DNA from: GCA-2712985 sp964515905
GTDB taxonomy: Bacteria > Pseudomonadota > Alphaproteobacteria > UBA7887
Direction: 5' to 3'
DNA length: 64,000 nt
Assembly: GCA_964515905.1 (NCBI GenBank)
Contig: CAZEWK010000047.1
Coordinates: forward strand, 1-64,000
A program made the translations under genes and the position numbers. This document shows, one piece after another, positions 18,428 to 27,570 of this stretch. Each line of letters begins with the position of its first letter. Positions within the stretch are counted from its first letter, which is position 1. Below the pieces are notes generated by a model. That model searched no databases, was not told the origin of the DNA, and was given only the letters and a program-made list of their open reading frames with translations.

Positions 18428-19234
18428 ATGAATGTGGCTACAGACGTAATAACAAAAGAAGAACACTTGCTTCTTAGAAGCGACTTAAATGGTGTCGCAA
18501 CATTAATTCTAAATCGGCCAAAAACACGTAATGCCCTCTCCAACGATTTAATGTCGGCACTTCAGAACCAGATTGATCTAATTGCTAAAGATCAACAAAC
18601 TAAAACCGTAATTATTTCCGGGGCCGAACCTGCGTTTTGCGCTGGACACGATCTGAAGGAAATTCGAAGCAATGATCGAAAAGAAATTTTCCAGGCCCTG
18701 TTGAAACAATGCAGTCAATTAATGACATCGATTGTACGATTACCAAAACCGGTTATTGCCCGTGTTAATGGTATTGCAACGGCAGCAGGATGCCAACTAG
18801 TTGCGAGCTGTGATCTCGCCGTTGCCTCTAGTGAAGCGCATTTTGCGACCCCCGGGGTAAATATTGGGCTCTTTTGTTCTACGCCTATGGTCGCTGTCAG
18901 TCGTGCCGTCGGAAGAAAGCAGACGATGGAGATGCTACTGACTGGCGATCCTATCTCGGCAGACAGAGCGAGAGAATTGGGATTGGTTAACAGAGTTGTT
19001 GCTCACAGTTTGCTAGAGGCAGAGACTCAAAATTTAGCGGAAAGCATTGCCAAAAAATCGCCTTTGACGATGAAAATTGGAAAGCAAGCCTTTTACCGAC
19101 AACTTGAGATGGACCTCGATTCCGCATACGCCTATACAAGCCAGGTAATGACAGAAAATATGATGGCCGCTGACGCCAGAGAGGGGATCGACGCCTTCAT
19201 GGAAAAACGTGAGCCAAAATGGGAAGGCAGATAG
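18428..19234 (+). CDS. Enoyl-CoA hydratase/isomerase family protein, ECHDC3-like
   Basis: Crotonase-fold protein of 268 residues. The two oxyanion-hole segments are present: FCAGHDLKEI near residue 68-77 and NGIATAAGCQLVASCDLAVA near 115-134. The stretch that carries the second catalytic Glu in true enoyl-CoA hydratases reads GVNIGLFCSTPMVAVSRAVG here, without an acid. This closely recalls the ECHDC3 branch, whose reaction is not settled. The gene has its own extended -10 promoter and strong ribosome-binding site. The family call is firm; the reaction is not. Confidence 0.85.
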   Translation: MNVATDVITKEEHLLLRSDLNGVATLILNRPKTRNALSNDLMSALQNQIDLIAKDQQTKTVIISGAEPAFCAGHDLKEIRSNDRKEIFQALLKQCSQLMTSIVRLPKPVIARVNGIATAAGCQLVASCDLAVASSEAHFATPGVNIGLFCSTPMVAVSRAVGRKQTMEMLLTGDPISADRARELGLVNRVVAHSLLEAETQNLAESIAKKSPLTMKIGKQAFYRQLEMDLDSAYAYTSQVMTENMMAADAREGIDAFMEKREPKWEGR

Positions 19235-19392
19235 AACCCAATAATTCTTTGGTTGGTGGACCATTTTGACAACGCGATCTATATGTCCTACGACACCACG
19301 AACTGCCTGTTTAGCAGGCCAATTATAAATCACAACAAATGATTATAAACTTTAAGTTATGCGAAGAACCAGTGTCCTCTGGAAGGAATTGA

Positions 19393-19944
19393 ATGTCCAA
19401 ACAATCCAATGCCAAAGAAGACAAGAATCCACTCGTCTATTTAAAACACCACAATTACTATCGTGATACGAAACTCCGACGGATTTTAGGAGATGTAAAA
19501 ACGTTTGCCATGGTTGGGGCAAGCACAGTTTGGCGGAGACCAAGCTTTTATGCGATGAAATACCTCCAACATAAAGGTTTTCGTATTATTCCCATTAACC
19601 CCGGTAGAGCGGGTGGTGAAATATTAGGCGAAAAAATCTATGGATCACTGGCCGATGCACCTTACCAAATTGACATGGTCGATATCTTTCGAACTTCGGA
19701 GGAAGCTTATAAAATTACGGAAGATGTTGTCGCCAATAAAAATGAAAAGGGTATCAAGTACCTTTGGATGCAATTGACAGTTCGTAATGATCCTGCAGCA
19801 GAAGTAGCAGAATCCGCTGGACTAGAAGTAGTAATGGACCGCTGTCCTAAAATAGAGTTCGGCCGCCTATCGGGTGAACTTTCTTGGTCCGGCGTGAACT
19901 CAGGAATTATAACCGCTAAAACATTAAGGTCACCAAAATCATGA
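19393..19944 (+). CDS. CoA-binding domain protein (YccU family)
   Basis: Small Rossmann-fold protein (183 residues) related to the CoA-binding domain of succinyl-CoA ligase, with AMVGASTVWRRPSFYAMKYLQHKG near residues 38-61 and VDIFRTSEEA later. It overlaps metY by four bases (ATGA), so the two are translationally coupled. The CoA-binding/sulfhydrylase pair recurs in alphaproteobacteria, which suggests a role linked to the acylated homoserine substrate, though none is proven. Confidence 0.85.
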   Translation: MSKQSNAKEDKNPLVYLKHHNYYRDTKLRRILGDVKTFAMVGASTVWRRPSFYAMKYLQHKGFRIIPINPGRAGGEILGEKIYGSLADAPYQIDMVDIFRTSEEAYKITEDVVANKNEKGIKYLWMQLTVRNDPAAEVAESAGLEVVMDRCPKIEFGRLSGELSWSGVNSGIITAKTLRSPKS

Positions 19945-21278
19945 GCGTTCGTTCTGACATTAAAAACGTTTCTTCCAACGTTCCGGGAGAAGAAGATACT
20001 CCACATCAATACGGAATCTCCACAATTGCAGTACATGCTGGAGCCAGACCTGATCCCGTAACAGGGGCCCGGTCCACCCCGATTTACAATACGACCTCTT
20101 TTGTATTTGACGATTCTGAGCATGCCTCAGAACTCTTTAATTTACAGACGTTCGGTTATGTATATTCGAGAATGACCAATCCAACGGTCTCTGTGTTCGA
20201 AGAAAGAATTGCTCAACTTGAAGGCGGTAGGGGGGCAGTAGCGGCGGCATCGGGCCATGCTGCACAGTTTCTTGTGGCGGTCAGTCTTTTAGAGGCCGGC
20301 GACGAATTTATTTCATCACGTAATCTTTACGGAGGTTCTGTAACCCAATTTGGCGTCAGTTTCCCGAAATTGGGTTGGAAGTGTCACTTTGTGGACCCCA
20401 CCAATCCGCAAAACTTTGAAGATGCAATGACAGATAAAGTCAAATTTATTTTCTGCGAAGGCGTCGCAAATCCGGGCGGGATTATTTTGGATATCGAGCG
20501 CATTTCAGAAATAGCGAATAAACACGGTGTAATATTTATAGTCGACAATACCTTGGCGTCTCCCTACCTTATGAGGCCGTTTGACTGGGGAGCAGACCTA
20601 GTACTTCATTCAACGACTAAGTTTATCGGTGGCCACGGGAACACCATGGGGGGAATTGTCGTAGAATCTGGGAAAATAGATTGGTTTCGAAATGACAAAT
20701 ATCCAGGCATGTCTCAGCCGGATAACGCCTATCACGGTCTTACTTTCGCCGAAACATTTGGAGATTTTGGTTTCACCATGCGAACTCGCATGGTCGCTTT
20801 GCGAGACTATGGTGCAACACTGTATCCAACAGCCGCTTGGAACTTACTTCAAGGAGTGGAAACCTTACCTCTTAGAATGCAGCGACATTGTGATAACGCA
20901 CAAGCGGTCGCCGAATGGCTTGAAAAACATCCGAAGGTCAGCTGGGTGTCGTACCCAGGCCTGAAGACGAGCCCATTTTATGAGCTAGGCCAAAAGTATC
21001 TCCCGAAAGGAAAAGGCGCTGTCTTTACGTTCGGTATTAAAGGGGGATTTGATGCGGGCGTAAAACTTATCGACTGCGTTGAACTGCATTCCCACCTGGC
21101 CAACGTCGGTGATACTCGTAGTTTAATTCTTCATCCCGCCTCTACCACTCATCGACAACTTAGTGACGAGCAGCGCGAAGGTGCTGGAGCAGGACCAGAT
21201 GTCGTGAGACTTTCTGTTGGCATAGAAGATGTAGACGACATAATTGCTGATCTTGAACAGGCTTTAGCTCAAACATAA
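19941..21278 (+). CDS. metY: O-acetylhomoserine sulfhydrylase
   Basis: PLP enzyme of the Cys/Met-metabolism family that joins sulfide (or methanethiol) to O-acetylhomoserine, giving homocysteine (or methionine). The PLP lysine is in HSTTKFIGGHG near residue 220, with the cofactor-phosphate region YSRMTNPTVSVFEERIA near residue 75. The length of 445 residues, longer than MetB/MetZ (about 400), and the insertion around FRNDKYPGMSQPDNAYHG point to the MetY group. The start overlaps the stop of the CoA-binding gene. No riboswitch is recognisable upstream of the pair. Confidence 0.92.
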   Translation: MSVRSDIKNVSSNVPGEEDTPHQYGISTIAVHAGARPDPVTGARSTPIYNTTSFVFDDSEHASELFNLQTFGYVYSRMTNPTVSVFEERIAQLEGGRGAVAAASGHAAQFLVAVSLLEAGDEFISSRNLYGGSVTQFGVSFPKLGWKCHFVDPTNPQNFEDAMTDKVKFIFCEGVANPGGIILDIERISEIANKHGVIFIVDNTLASPYLMRPFDWGADLVLHSTTKFIGGHGNTMGGIVVESGKIDWFRNDKYPGMSQPDNAYHGLTFAETFGDFGFTMRTRMVALRDYGATLYPTAAWNLLQGVETLPLRMQRHCDNAQAVAEWLEKHPKVSWVSYPGLKTSPFYELGQKYLPKGKGAVFTFGIKGGFDAGVKLIDCVELHSHLANVGDTRSLILHPASTTHRQLSDEQREGAGAGPDVVRLSVGIEDVDDIIADLEQALAQT

Positions 21279-21284
21279 TTTTTC

Positions 21285-21767
21285 TTAGTCTGGCTGGTTC
21301 GGCATCCCGTCCGTCATCCATTTATCAACTAAAAGACGCGCCACTGAAATTTGTTCTGTCGTCATTTGTTTAGCCGTCGCCTCGCGTGCCCGTGCGGCAT
21401 TAGCGTGCCCCTGACTTGCCGCGATTTCATACCAAGCGAATGCCCGAATGGGGTCCGCTTTAACCCCTTGGCCAACAAGATACTGACTCGCCAATAATGT
21501 TTGAGCCGTGCCATTACCTTTTATAGCCGCCCGGTGATACCATTTCGCAGCCTCGGCATGGTTGTCGCGCATTACCTCCAAATGACCAAGAAATAACTGT
21601 GCTTCGACCTCGCCTCTTTGTGCACCGGGCAACCAAGCTTTTTTAGCTAATTCAAAATCCCCCCTCTGTAGCGCATCCCAACCGTCTATCGCAGTAACAG
21701 GGGAAAACCAGAGCACCGCCATGAGGATTGCTAAACCCAAACATTTAAACATTTTGATCCAAATCAT
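21285..21767 (-). CDS. Exported Sel1-repeat protein
   Basis: About 160 residues: a signal peptide (ending near SPVTAIDGW), then Sel1-type repeats (AQLFLGHLEVMRDNHAEAAKWYHRAA, then AQTLLASQYLVGQGVKADPIRAFAWYEIAA). Sel1 repeats are TPR-like protein-binding modules. The start is uncertain: ATG at 21767, or ATG at 21752 with GGATC upstream. Convergent with metY, six bases apart. No partner can be inferred. Confidence 0.75.
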   Translation of the reverse strand: MIWIKMFKCLGLAILMAVLWFSPVTAIDGWDALQRGDFELAKKAWLPGAQRGEVEAQLFLGHLEVMRDNHAEAAKWYHRAAIKGNGTAQTLLASQYLVGQGVKADPIRAFAWYEIAASQGHANAARAREATAKQMTTEQISVARLLVDKWMTDGMPNQPD

Positions 21768-21844
21768 GACAAACAAGTTACCTAATTTCTCTCATCCAAT
21801 CTAGCAGCCTATTCAAAAATCTAAAAGTTTGCTAATCCTTCCCT

Positions 21845-22144
21845 ATGACTTCGGTACCTTCGCACAAACATTGGCTTGATAGTAGCCTAGCACGTTGGAC
21901 GTCACTTTGCCTTTGTATCATTATAACTGCAACGGCCGTGCTTATTCATAACCGTTTCACCTCCCCACAGAACACACAGCTGAGAGAAATAGTAAACAAA
22001 GAATACATGGCATGCATCAGTAAACGGGAGCTCGAAATCAATAAGATGATAATGGACAGTGTCATCGATCAGCAACAAGCTTCATTGTTCAAATCACGAG
22101 CAAATGCTTATTGCTCCGATAAATTTCTCCATCACCCACCTTAA
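21845..22144 (+). CDS. Small membrane-anchored protein, unknown
   Basis: A 99-residue frame with one hydrophobic segment at about residues 17-35 and a soluble C-terminal part rich in Lys, Glu and Gln with two cysteines (ACISKRE, AYCSDKF). I recognise no family. There is no clear ribosome-binding site before the ATG. It fits neatly between two leftward genes and has an unbroken frame, which is the main support. Confidence 0.4.
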   Translation: MTSVPSHKHWLDSSLARWTSLCLCIIITATAVLIHNRFTSPQNTQLREIVNKEYMACISKRELEINKMIMDSVIDQQQASLFKSRANAYCSDKFLHHPP

Positions 22145-22167
22145 TCTCATTTGTTTTCCTTCTTTGT

Positions 22168-24168
22168 CTAATCGTCAGCTGTACGTATCTTTGGTCGAAC
22201 ACCACGTGCTAGGGGTTCTTTGGTATCGAACTGAGCTGTTACTCTACAATCCTCACACATTCGGATGCGGTCTAAAGAATTATTCTCACCAGAGAACATC
22301 GGATGATCTCGAAGTTGTTCGACAATTCGCTCAACGGAGGACCGGACACCAAAAGGTTTTTCACAACGAATACATTTGAATGGCTCTTCTTGTTTTAAAA
22401 TTCTTGGCAAACGAGCACGATCTCTAAATTCAATCTGAGGTTGCAACGATATTACAGATTCCGGACAGGTAACCCGACAAAGACCACACTGTACACAGGC
22501 TCTTTCTACAAAGGACAATTCGGGCCGTTCTTCGTTATCAAGAAGTGCTCCTGTAGGGCAAGCGCTAACACAGGCCAAGCATAAAGTACATTCTTCAACA
22601 CGCACTGAAACCGAACCAAATGGAGCGCCAACAGTCAACGAAGCTGGCTCCTTCATAGGGCCGACTTTGTCATAAAGGTAGTCCAGCGCCAACCACAACC
22701 GGTCTCGTTTATTGCCCATAGGAAGAAAAGTTGCTGGCTTAAAAATAGGGTCGGGATTTTGCAAAGCAGATGCCGATATTGTCTGTAATCTTCCCTCTAA
22801 AATGTCCGGATCCGTCATATCAAGAACATCACAATTACCCCTGATTGCGAGGCCTGAATAGATGTTTTTAACAACCTCAATACTAGACTCCAGGGCATGC
22901 AAATCGTCAGACCCAATGTTTTGGTTCAGAATGATAAGGTGTTCGGCGCCATACGCCCGAGCGAACAACAAAGCATCCAATCCTATGACAGTGACTTCAT
23001 TTACTTCATAGGGAATAACATTTGCCGGTAAACCCTGTCCAAACCTGCCTATCGCATTTAATATATCGTTTCCAGAATCGTCATAAACTAAGACAACCGG
23101 AGCTACTCCCCCTGCTCTCCTAAAAGTAGTAAGCAATATGCGCAAACGTTCTAAATCAATCCCAGCTGGGGGAAAAGCATAGGATACAGCACCTGTTGGG
23201 CAAAGACTCGTGCATTGCCCACAGCCCTCGCAAACATAGGCATCCACAGACACTCCATCTCCCGCACTTTTTATCGCCGAATTTGGACAATTATCAATAC
23301 ACTTACTACAGCCAATTTTTTGACTGCGGCTATGCACGCACAAGCTCTCTTTATAATCAACGTACTTTGGTTTATCAAAAGTTCCGATAAAATCTACCAG
23401 ATCAAAAAGAGCACGTTGGACAAGAGCAGGGTTTTTTGGGTCTGGTTTAAAATACCCTTCTCTTTTGCCTGCATTTGGAAACAAAGAGTTGCTACCAGAC
23501 AAATCAAGAATTAGATCTGTCTCCAATTCAACCCTGTCTTGTTTCTGTAGGTAGGACAACTCTGCACGGGCTGACGGATTGGCTTTAGCAAACCCCTCTG
23601 AAACTATTGTAAAAGCCCCTAAATGACCCCTCGCATCGCGTATATGACCGAAAAATATTTCTATCTCCATAATGGACGGGGGGGCAATCGGCTCGGTGCC
23701 ATCCAATAGAAGCGTTACATCAAAGCGCCGACTTGCGAGTTGATTGGCGGCCTCAAGCGCAACTTCATCGCGACCGTACACCAAAACACGACCAGTTGAC
23801 GAAAGAGTTACAGATTGAACCAGTGGCGCAACGACGCCTCCCGCAGCCAACAATGCAGCTATTTTCGGTTGGGCCTGTGCCGCCTCCTTTCCCCAAGCGG
23901 CATGTTCCCGAATATTGATGCTGTGAAGGCCTTTATCAAAACCGTGCTTAGCCCCAGTGCGATTAAATAATCGTCTTTCCTGGGTACAACCAACAATAAT
24001 GGGTTGGTTACCTAGTTCGTTCTCAAAATGGATTAGTTCCTTTGTACAAAGATTATGATGGACGGTAGGAACTTTGTGTAAACTCAGAGATTTTGCCAGG
24101 TTCGCGCCATCTATACTCATAGTTCCACCACAATCACAGATTATGATAGATTTGTCAGAAAGCTTCAC
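22168..24168 (-). CDS. Multi-cluster 4Fe-4S ferredoxin-type protein linked to formate dehydrogenase
   Basis: Cytoplasmic iron-sulfur protein of about 666 residues. An N-terminal CDCGGTM motif and a Rossmann-like middle (VLVYGRDEVALEAANQL) are followed by two pairs of 4Fe-4S motifs: CSKCIDNCP and CEGCGQCTSLCP, then CTLCLACVSACP and CVQCGLCRVTCP. C-terminal cysteine pairs follow (CIRCEKPF, CEDCRV). I chose the GTG at 24166-24168 because AGGTGG lies seven bases upstream; an ATG at 24207 is open but unsupported. Proteins of this type sit beside fdhD and the DUF3305/3306 genes in many alphaproteobacterial formate dehydrogenase clusters, but the role (electron carrier or maturation factor) is not known to me. 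Divergent from fdhD. Confidence 0.85.
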   Translation of the reverse strand: MKLSDKSIIICDCGGTMSIDGANLAKSLSLHKVPTVHHNLCTKELIHFENELGNQPIIVGCTQERRLFNRTGAKHGFDKGLHSINIREHAAWGKEAAQAQPKIAALLAAGGVVAPLVQSVTLSSTGRVLVYGRDEVALEAANQLASRRFDVTLLLDGTEPIAPPSIMEIEIFFGHIRDARGHLGAFTIVSEGFAKANPSARAELSYLQKQDRVELETDLILDLSGSNSLFPNAGKREGYFKPDPKNPALVQRALFDLVDFIGTFDKPKYVDYKESLCVHSRSQKIGCSKCIDNCPNSAIKSAGDGVSVDAYVCEGCGQCTSLCPTGAVSYAFPPAGIDLERLRILLTTFRRAGGVAPVVLVYDDSGNDILNAIGRFGQGLPANVIPYEVNEVTVIGLDALLFARAYGAEHLIILNQNIGSDDLHALESSIEVVKNIYSGLAIRGNCDVLDMTDPDILEGRLQTISASALQNPDPIFKPATFLPMGNKRDRLWLALDYLYDKVGPMKEPASLTVGAPFGSVSVRVEECTLCLACVSACPTGALLDNEERPELSFVERACVQCGLCRVTCPESVISLQPQIEFRDRARLPRILKQEEPFKCIRCEKPFGVRSSVERIVEQLRDHPMFSGENNSLDRIRMCEDCRVTAQFDTKEPLARGVRPKIRTADD

Positions 24169-24277
24169 AATTAAACCACCTATATTTTTCTGCTGGGTAG
24201 CATACACTGTATATAGAATAGAGATACACCACTCTTATAAGTATTTTTTGACCAACATTAATACAATACTGACTCAA

Positions 24278-25141
24278 ATGAAAACGTACCTGATTCAACC
24301 AGAACCCACCAACCCTATGCTAACCGAACGAGTACAGGGCATCGACCAAGACAATACCAATATCGATACTCTTGTTCCTGTAGAGCGACCCTTCACACTT
24401 TTTCTTAACAGCCAAGAAATTGTTACCGTCATGACCATTGGTGATTTTCCTGAAGATCTCGCTTTGGGATTCCTTCTCAATCAAAACATGCTTATTCGTG
24501 ACGACATAATAACCGGAATTGAATACGAACCCGACGTAGACGTCGTGATTGTGCGAACCAAAAGAAAAACAAATTATGAGGAAAAAATCGCTAAAAAGAC
24601 TCGTACTTCAGGCTGCGCCCAAGGCACAGCATTTGGCGATGTAATGGAAAGCTTTGAAACAGCTATACTTCCAGAGACAACAATAAAAACTTCCTGGTTG
24701 TACTCACTTAGTAAATCAATTAATGGAACCCCAAGCCTCTACCTTTCCGCTGGTGCCATCCATGGATGCGTCTTATGTCAATGCGACGAACCCCTTATCT
24801 ACATGGAAGATGTGGGGCGCCACAATGCTGTAGATAAAATTGCCGGTTACATGTATCGCAATGGCATAAACAGTGAAAACAAAATTTTGTACACAACTGG
24901 AAGGCTAACAAGTGAGATGGTCATTAAGGCCGTCCAGATGCAGATTTCAATTTTAGTTTCTCGGTCTGGCTTTACGGCGTGGGGCGTTGAATTAGCACGC
25001 CAGGCAAATTTGACCTTGATTGGCCGAGCTAAAGGAAAACGGTTTATTGCTTTGTCCGGAATCCACCGCATCGAATATGACTCAAACCCAGAGGAGGTTG
25101 CAGAGGAGTCAGAGCGCTACCAAAGGAAAGCAGGTAGATAG
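24278..25141 (+). CDS. fdhD: Formate dehydrogenase sulfur-transfer protein FdhD
   Basis: FdhD passes sulfur from the cysteine desulfurase to the molybdenum/tungsten cofactor, which formate dehydrogenases need for activity. The diagnostic EDVGRHNAVDKIAGY is near residues 176-190, and the tail reads SRSGFTAWGVELARQ. At the position of the sulfur-carrying CxxC loop of E. coli FdhD, this protein has a single cysteine, Cys113 in SGCAQG; a separate CVLCQC (Cys164, 167, 169) lies just before EDVGRHN. I placed the start at the ATG at 24278, since the longer frame would run into the divergent Fe-S gene. It opens the long rightward formate dehydrogenase unit. Confidence 0.92.
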   Translation: MKTYLIQPEPTNPMLTERVQGIDQDNTNIDTLVPVERPFTLFLNSQEIVTVMTIGDFPEDLALGFLLNQNMLIRDDIITGIEYEPDVDVVIVRTKRKTNYEEKIAKKTRTSGCAQGTAFGDVMESFETAILPETTIKTSWLYSLSKSINGTPSLYLSAGAIHGCVLCQCDEPLIYMEDVGRHNAVDKIAGYMYRNGINSENKILYTTGRLTSEMVIKAVQMQISILVSRSGFTAWGVELARQANLTLIGRAKGKRFIALSGIHRIEYDSNPEEVAEESERYQRKAGR

Positions 25142-25145
25142 GCCG

Positions 25146-25754
25146 ATGAAAGATAAAATCGCTGGAGTATTATTGGCAGGTGGAAAATCTACTCGTATGG
25201 GCGGCACTGATAAATGCCTTATGGAGCTGGCCGGCCAGAGTGTTCTATCTCGAGTAATTGACAGAGCTAAAGGACAAGTAGGGCCATTGGTTTTAAACGC
25301 CAATGGCAATCCTCAACGATTCTCATCATATCGTCTGCCAGTAGTAGGCGACGTTATAGAGGGCTTTCATGGCCCATTAGCAGGGATTTTGACTGGTCTT
25401 GATTGGGCCTATAACAACACCTCTGGAGTGGAATACATTGCTACCTTTCCCACAGATTCTCCCTTTTTTCCCAAAGATTTGGTAGACCTTCTTTATAAAA
25501 AGATAGAGGATGGTTTTGGACTTGCATGCGTCCGATCAAACGGTCGCCGCCACCCTGTATTTGGACTTTGGCCGCTGGGCGTGCGTACAGCACTTCGCGA
25601 GGCCATAGTGGAAGAGAAAATTCGGAAGATCGATGTTTGGACGTCAAGGTATGAAACAGGCACGGTGGATTTTCCTACGGATCCTATAGATCCATTTTTC
25701 AATTTAAATACTCCCAGTGATTTTGTAGAAGCCGGAAATTTTCTGAAACATTAA
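25146..25754 (+). CDS. mobA: Molybdenum cofactor guanylyltransferase
   Basis: Adds GMP to molybdopterin to make the bis-MGD cofactor used by both formate dehydrogenases in this region. The nucleotidyltransferase loop LLAGGKSTRMGGTDKCL is at residues 9-25, with the metal-binding FPTDSPFFP near residue 105. The start is the ATG at 25146, five bases after the fdhD stop, giving a 202-residue protein of normal length. The longer open frame upstream lies inside fdhD and is not used. Being in the operon suggests cofactor supply is matched to enzyme synthesis. Confidence 0.93.
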   Translation: MKDKIAGVLLAGGKSTRMGGTDKCLMELAGQSVLSRVIDRAKGQVGPLVLNANGNPQRFSSYRLPVVGDVIEGFHGPLAGILTGLDWAYNNTSGVEYIATFPTDSPFFPKDLVDLLYKKIEDGFGLACVRSNGRRHPVFGLWPLGVRTALREAIVEEKIRKIDVWTSRYETGTVDFPTDPIDPFFNLNTPSDFVEAGNFLKH

Positions 25755-25773
25755 AAGTAATTAAAAGCCACCA

Positions 25774-26283
25774 ATGAAAAAACAGGAACAAATTCCACTC
25801 GGTATCGTTATGGAACGGCAAAAAGTTGAAAACCCTTGGACAACTTTCTCCTGGCGTACGGTCGCTGCCATAACTGGTGGCCCCAAATTAAAAAGATGGC
25901 AGAAAATGTCCTATACAGACCGCTCAACACACTTTTTTGCAGGCACTCTAATACTGCAATTACATCGAGGGGAAACCGAGGGTTATCGAGTAAATTTGTC
26001 GCAAAGGAATCCCTCTTTATATGTCATTCTTCAAAATATAACCGAGGAATGGCCCAAACCATTTCTAGTAACTGCCTGTCCATTTGAGGCTGAAGATTAC
26101 GAAATAAGCGGTGAAGAAAGAACAGATAGGATAAATATGCCGGAAGAGATTTCGGCATTGGTAGGACATTTTATTTCTGAGCATCACATTGAAGAAAAAT
26201 TTGTAAAGCGGAAGCGAAAACCCCATAAACTTAACAAAAATAGTTTTCCGTCAGAAAAACAACCTAGGAAAAATTATGGATGA
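25774..26283 (+). CDS. DUF3305-family protein
   Basis: 169 residues, starting PLGIVMERQKVENPWTTFSWR, which is characteristic of DUF3305. The C-terminal tail is strongly basic (KRKRKPHKLNKN). Members sit with DUF3306 genes in alpha- and betaproteobacterial formate dehydrogenase operons, so a maturation role is likely but unproven. It overlaps the next gene by eight bases. Confidence 0.82.
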   Translation: MKKQEQIPLGIVMERQKVENPWTTFSWRTVAAITGGPKLKRWQKMSYTDRSTHFFAGTLILQLHRGETEGYRVNLSQRNPSLYVILQNITEEWPKPFLVTACPFEAEDYEISGEERTDRINMPEEISALVGHFISEHHIEEKFVKRKRKPHKLNKNSFPSEKQPRKNYG

Positions 26284-26803
26284 ACCTTCTCGCGGAAGGA
26301 TTTCCCGCTGGTCAAAGAAAAAGATTGAGTCGCGCCAAGCCGAAACGGCTGAGGAACCGATCATAGATGGGGCCAAAACCGATTCCTCAACCAAAGAGAA
26401 TTCATCTACCGCACAACTTAGTGATATTCCCTCCTTAGATAATCTAAACTCGGACTCCGATTTTACCAGGTTCCTCCAATCTGATGTTCCCGCTTCAATA
26501 AAGAAGGCTGCTTTGCGAAAGCTGTGGCTAAGCGATCCAGTACTCGCAAATGTCGATGGTCTGAATGATTATGACGAAAATTTTGCCACGATGGGTTTAG
26601 GAAAACTGGTCAAAACCGCCTACCAGGTCGGAGCAGGGATGGTAGAACAGATTGAAAAATCAGAATCCACTGCTGTTGAAACCTCTGATCAGCTAGCAGA
26701 AAAGTCGAGTCCCGATCTTAACCCTCAAGAAGACATAATTTCAGATAATCCAAATTCTGGCCAGGGACGAGGCACAGATTCGCCCAAAAACAGCGAAAGT
26801 TAG
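26276..26803 (+). CDS. DUF3306-family protein
   Basis: 175 residues. The N-terminus GRISRWSKKKIES and the middle block (FLQSDVPASIKKAALRKLWLSDPVLANVDGLNDYDENF, about residues 62-99) match the DUF3306 pattern. The ends are Ser/Glu/Asp-rich and probably disordered. It is paired with DUF3305 by an eight-base overlap, which points to coupled translation and a joint role in formate dehydrogenase assembly. Confidence 0.82.
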   Translation: MDEPSRGRISRWSKKKIESRQAETAEEPIIDGAKTDSSTKENSSTAQLSDIPSLDNLNSDSDFTRFLQSDVPASIKKAALRKLWLSDPVLANVDGLNDYDENFATMGLGKLVKTAYQVGAGMVEQIEKSESTAVETSDQLAEKSSPDLNPQEDIISDNPNSGQGRGTDSPKNSES

Positions 26804-26913
26804 TTCTTTTCCCCTATTCTGGTTGACCCAAAAGCTCCAATCCTCCAAAATTAAAAATATCAGTTACTGCTTAAACAAGCTGCAACGTGGCTCGAAGGAG
26901 GGTTCATCGTCTG

Positions 26914-27549
26914 GTGCTAATACCCGACATACCCATAGAAGAGGCGGCGTCCGTGGATGGACTAGTCCCTTTGTCCGCAGAGGAGGAGGCTCGTGCCGGC
27001 ACTTACCGGCTGTTAGCCCTTCTGCTTAGCAAGCCCCCAGATAAACAAACAATTGACCTAATAGTCAATTTGCCCAGTGGAGAAAACCCTATCGGAAAAA
27101 GTGTGGCAGAGTTAGTCAAACTTTCAAAGCAAATCGATCCAGAAACAATAGAGAGAGAATTTCAAAAGTTGTTTATTGGATTAGGCGAAGGGGAGCTGGT
27201 GCCCTACGGATCATATTATCTCTCCGGATTTTTGCACGAAAGACCGTTAGCCCGATTGCGCGCGGATCTGCGGAGACTGGGCATTGAACGTAACACCAGT
27301 TATGCCGAGCCTGAAGATGGTATGGCTAGTCTCTGTGAAATCATGTCTTGTATGATAAACGGTGATTTCGGAGCACCAGAGGATTTATCTGCACAATCTA
27401 AATTTTTCAAGCAGCACATCGGTTCCTGGGGGCCACAGTTTTTCTCTGACCTCGAGTCAGCCCCATCCGCATTTTTCTACCAACCCGTTGCATCAATTGG
27501 CCAAATCTTTTTTCAAATAGAAACAGAAGCCTTTTCCATCAACCACTGA
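26914..27549 (+). CDS. TorD/DmsD-like molybdoenzyme chaperone
   Basis: All-helical TorD-family chaperone, expected to bind the Tat signal of FdhA and hold it for cofactor insertion. Family features: ARAGTYRLLALLLSKPPD near the N-terminus, FQKLFIGLGEGELVPYGSYYLSG near residue 85, and a FLHERPLARLRADLRRLGI segment. The start is uncertain: the GTG at 26914 has AGGAGG 12 bases upstream, while a GTG at 26887 has no ribosome-binding site. It sits directly before the small Tat gene and fdhA. Confidence 0.87.
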   Translation: MLIPDIPIEEAASVDGLVPLSAEEEARAGTYRLLALLLSKPPDKQTIDLIVNLPSGENPIGKSVAELVKLSKQIDPETIEREFQKLFIGLGEGELVPYGSYYLSGFLHERPLARLRADLRRLGIERNTSYAEPEDGMASLCEIMSCMINGDFGAPEDLSAQSKFFKQHIGSWGPQFFSDLESAPSAFFYQPVASIGQIFFQIETEAFSINH

Positions 27550-27570
27550 CTTCGTGAAGAGTACGACACC

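Noticed and set aside
19305..19319. Hairpin GCCTG-TTTAG-CAGGC as a terminator for the crotonase gene or a SAM-type riboswitch
   Set aside because: Stem is only five pairs with no T-run after it, and the conserved SAM-II or SAM/SAH core sequences are not visible.
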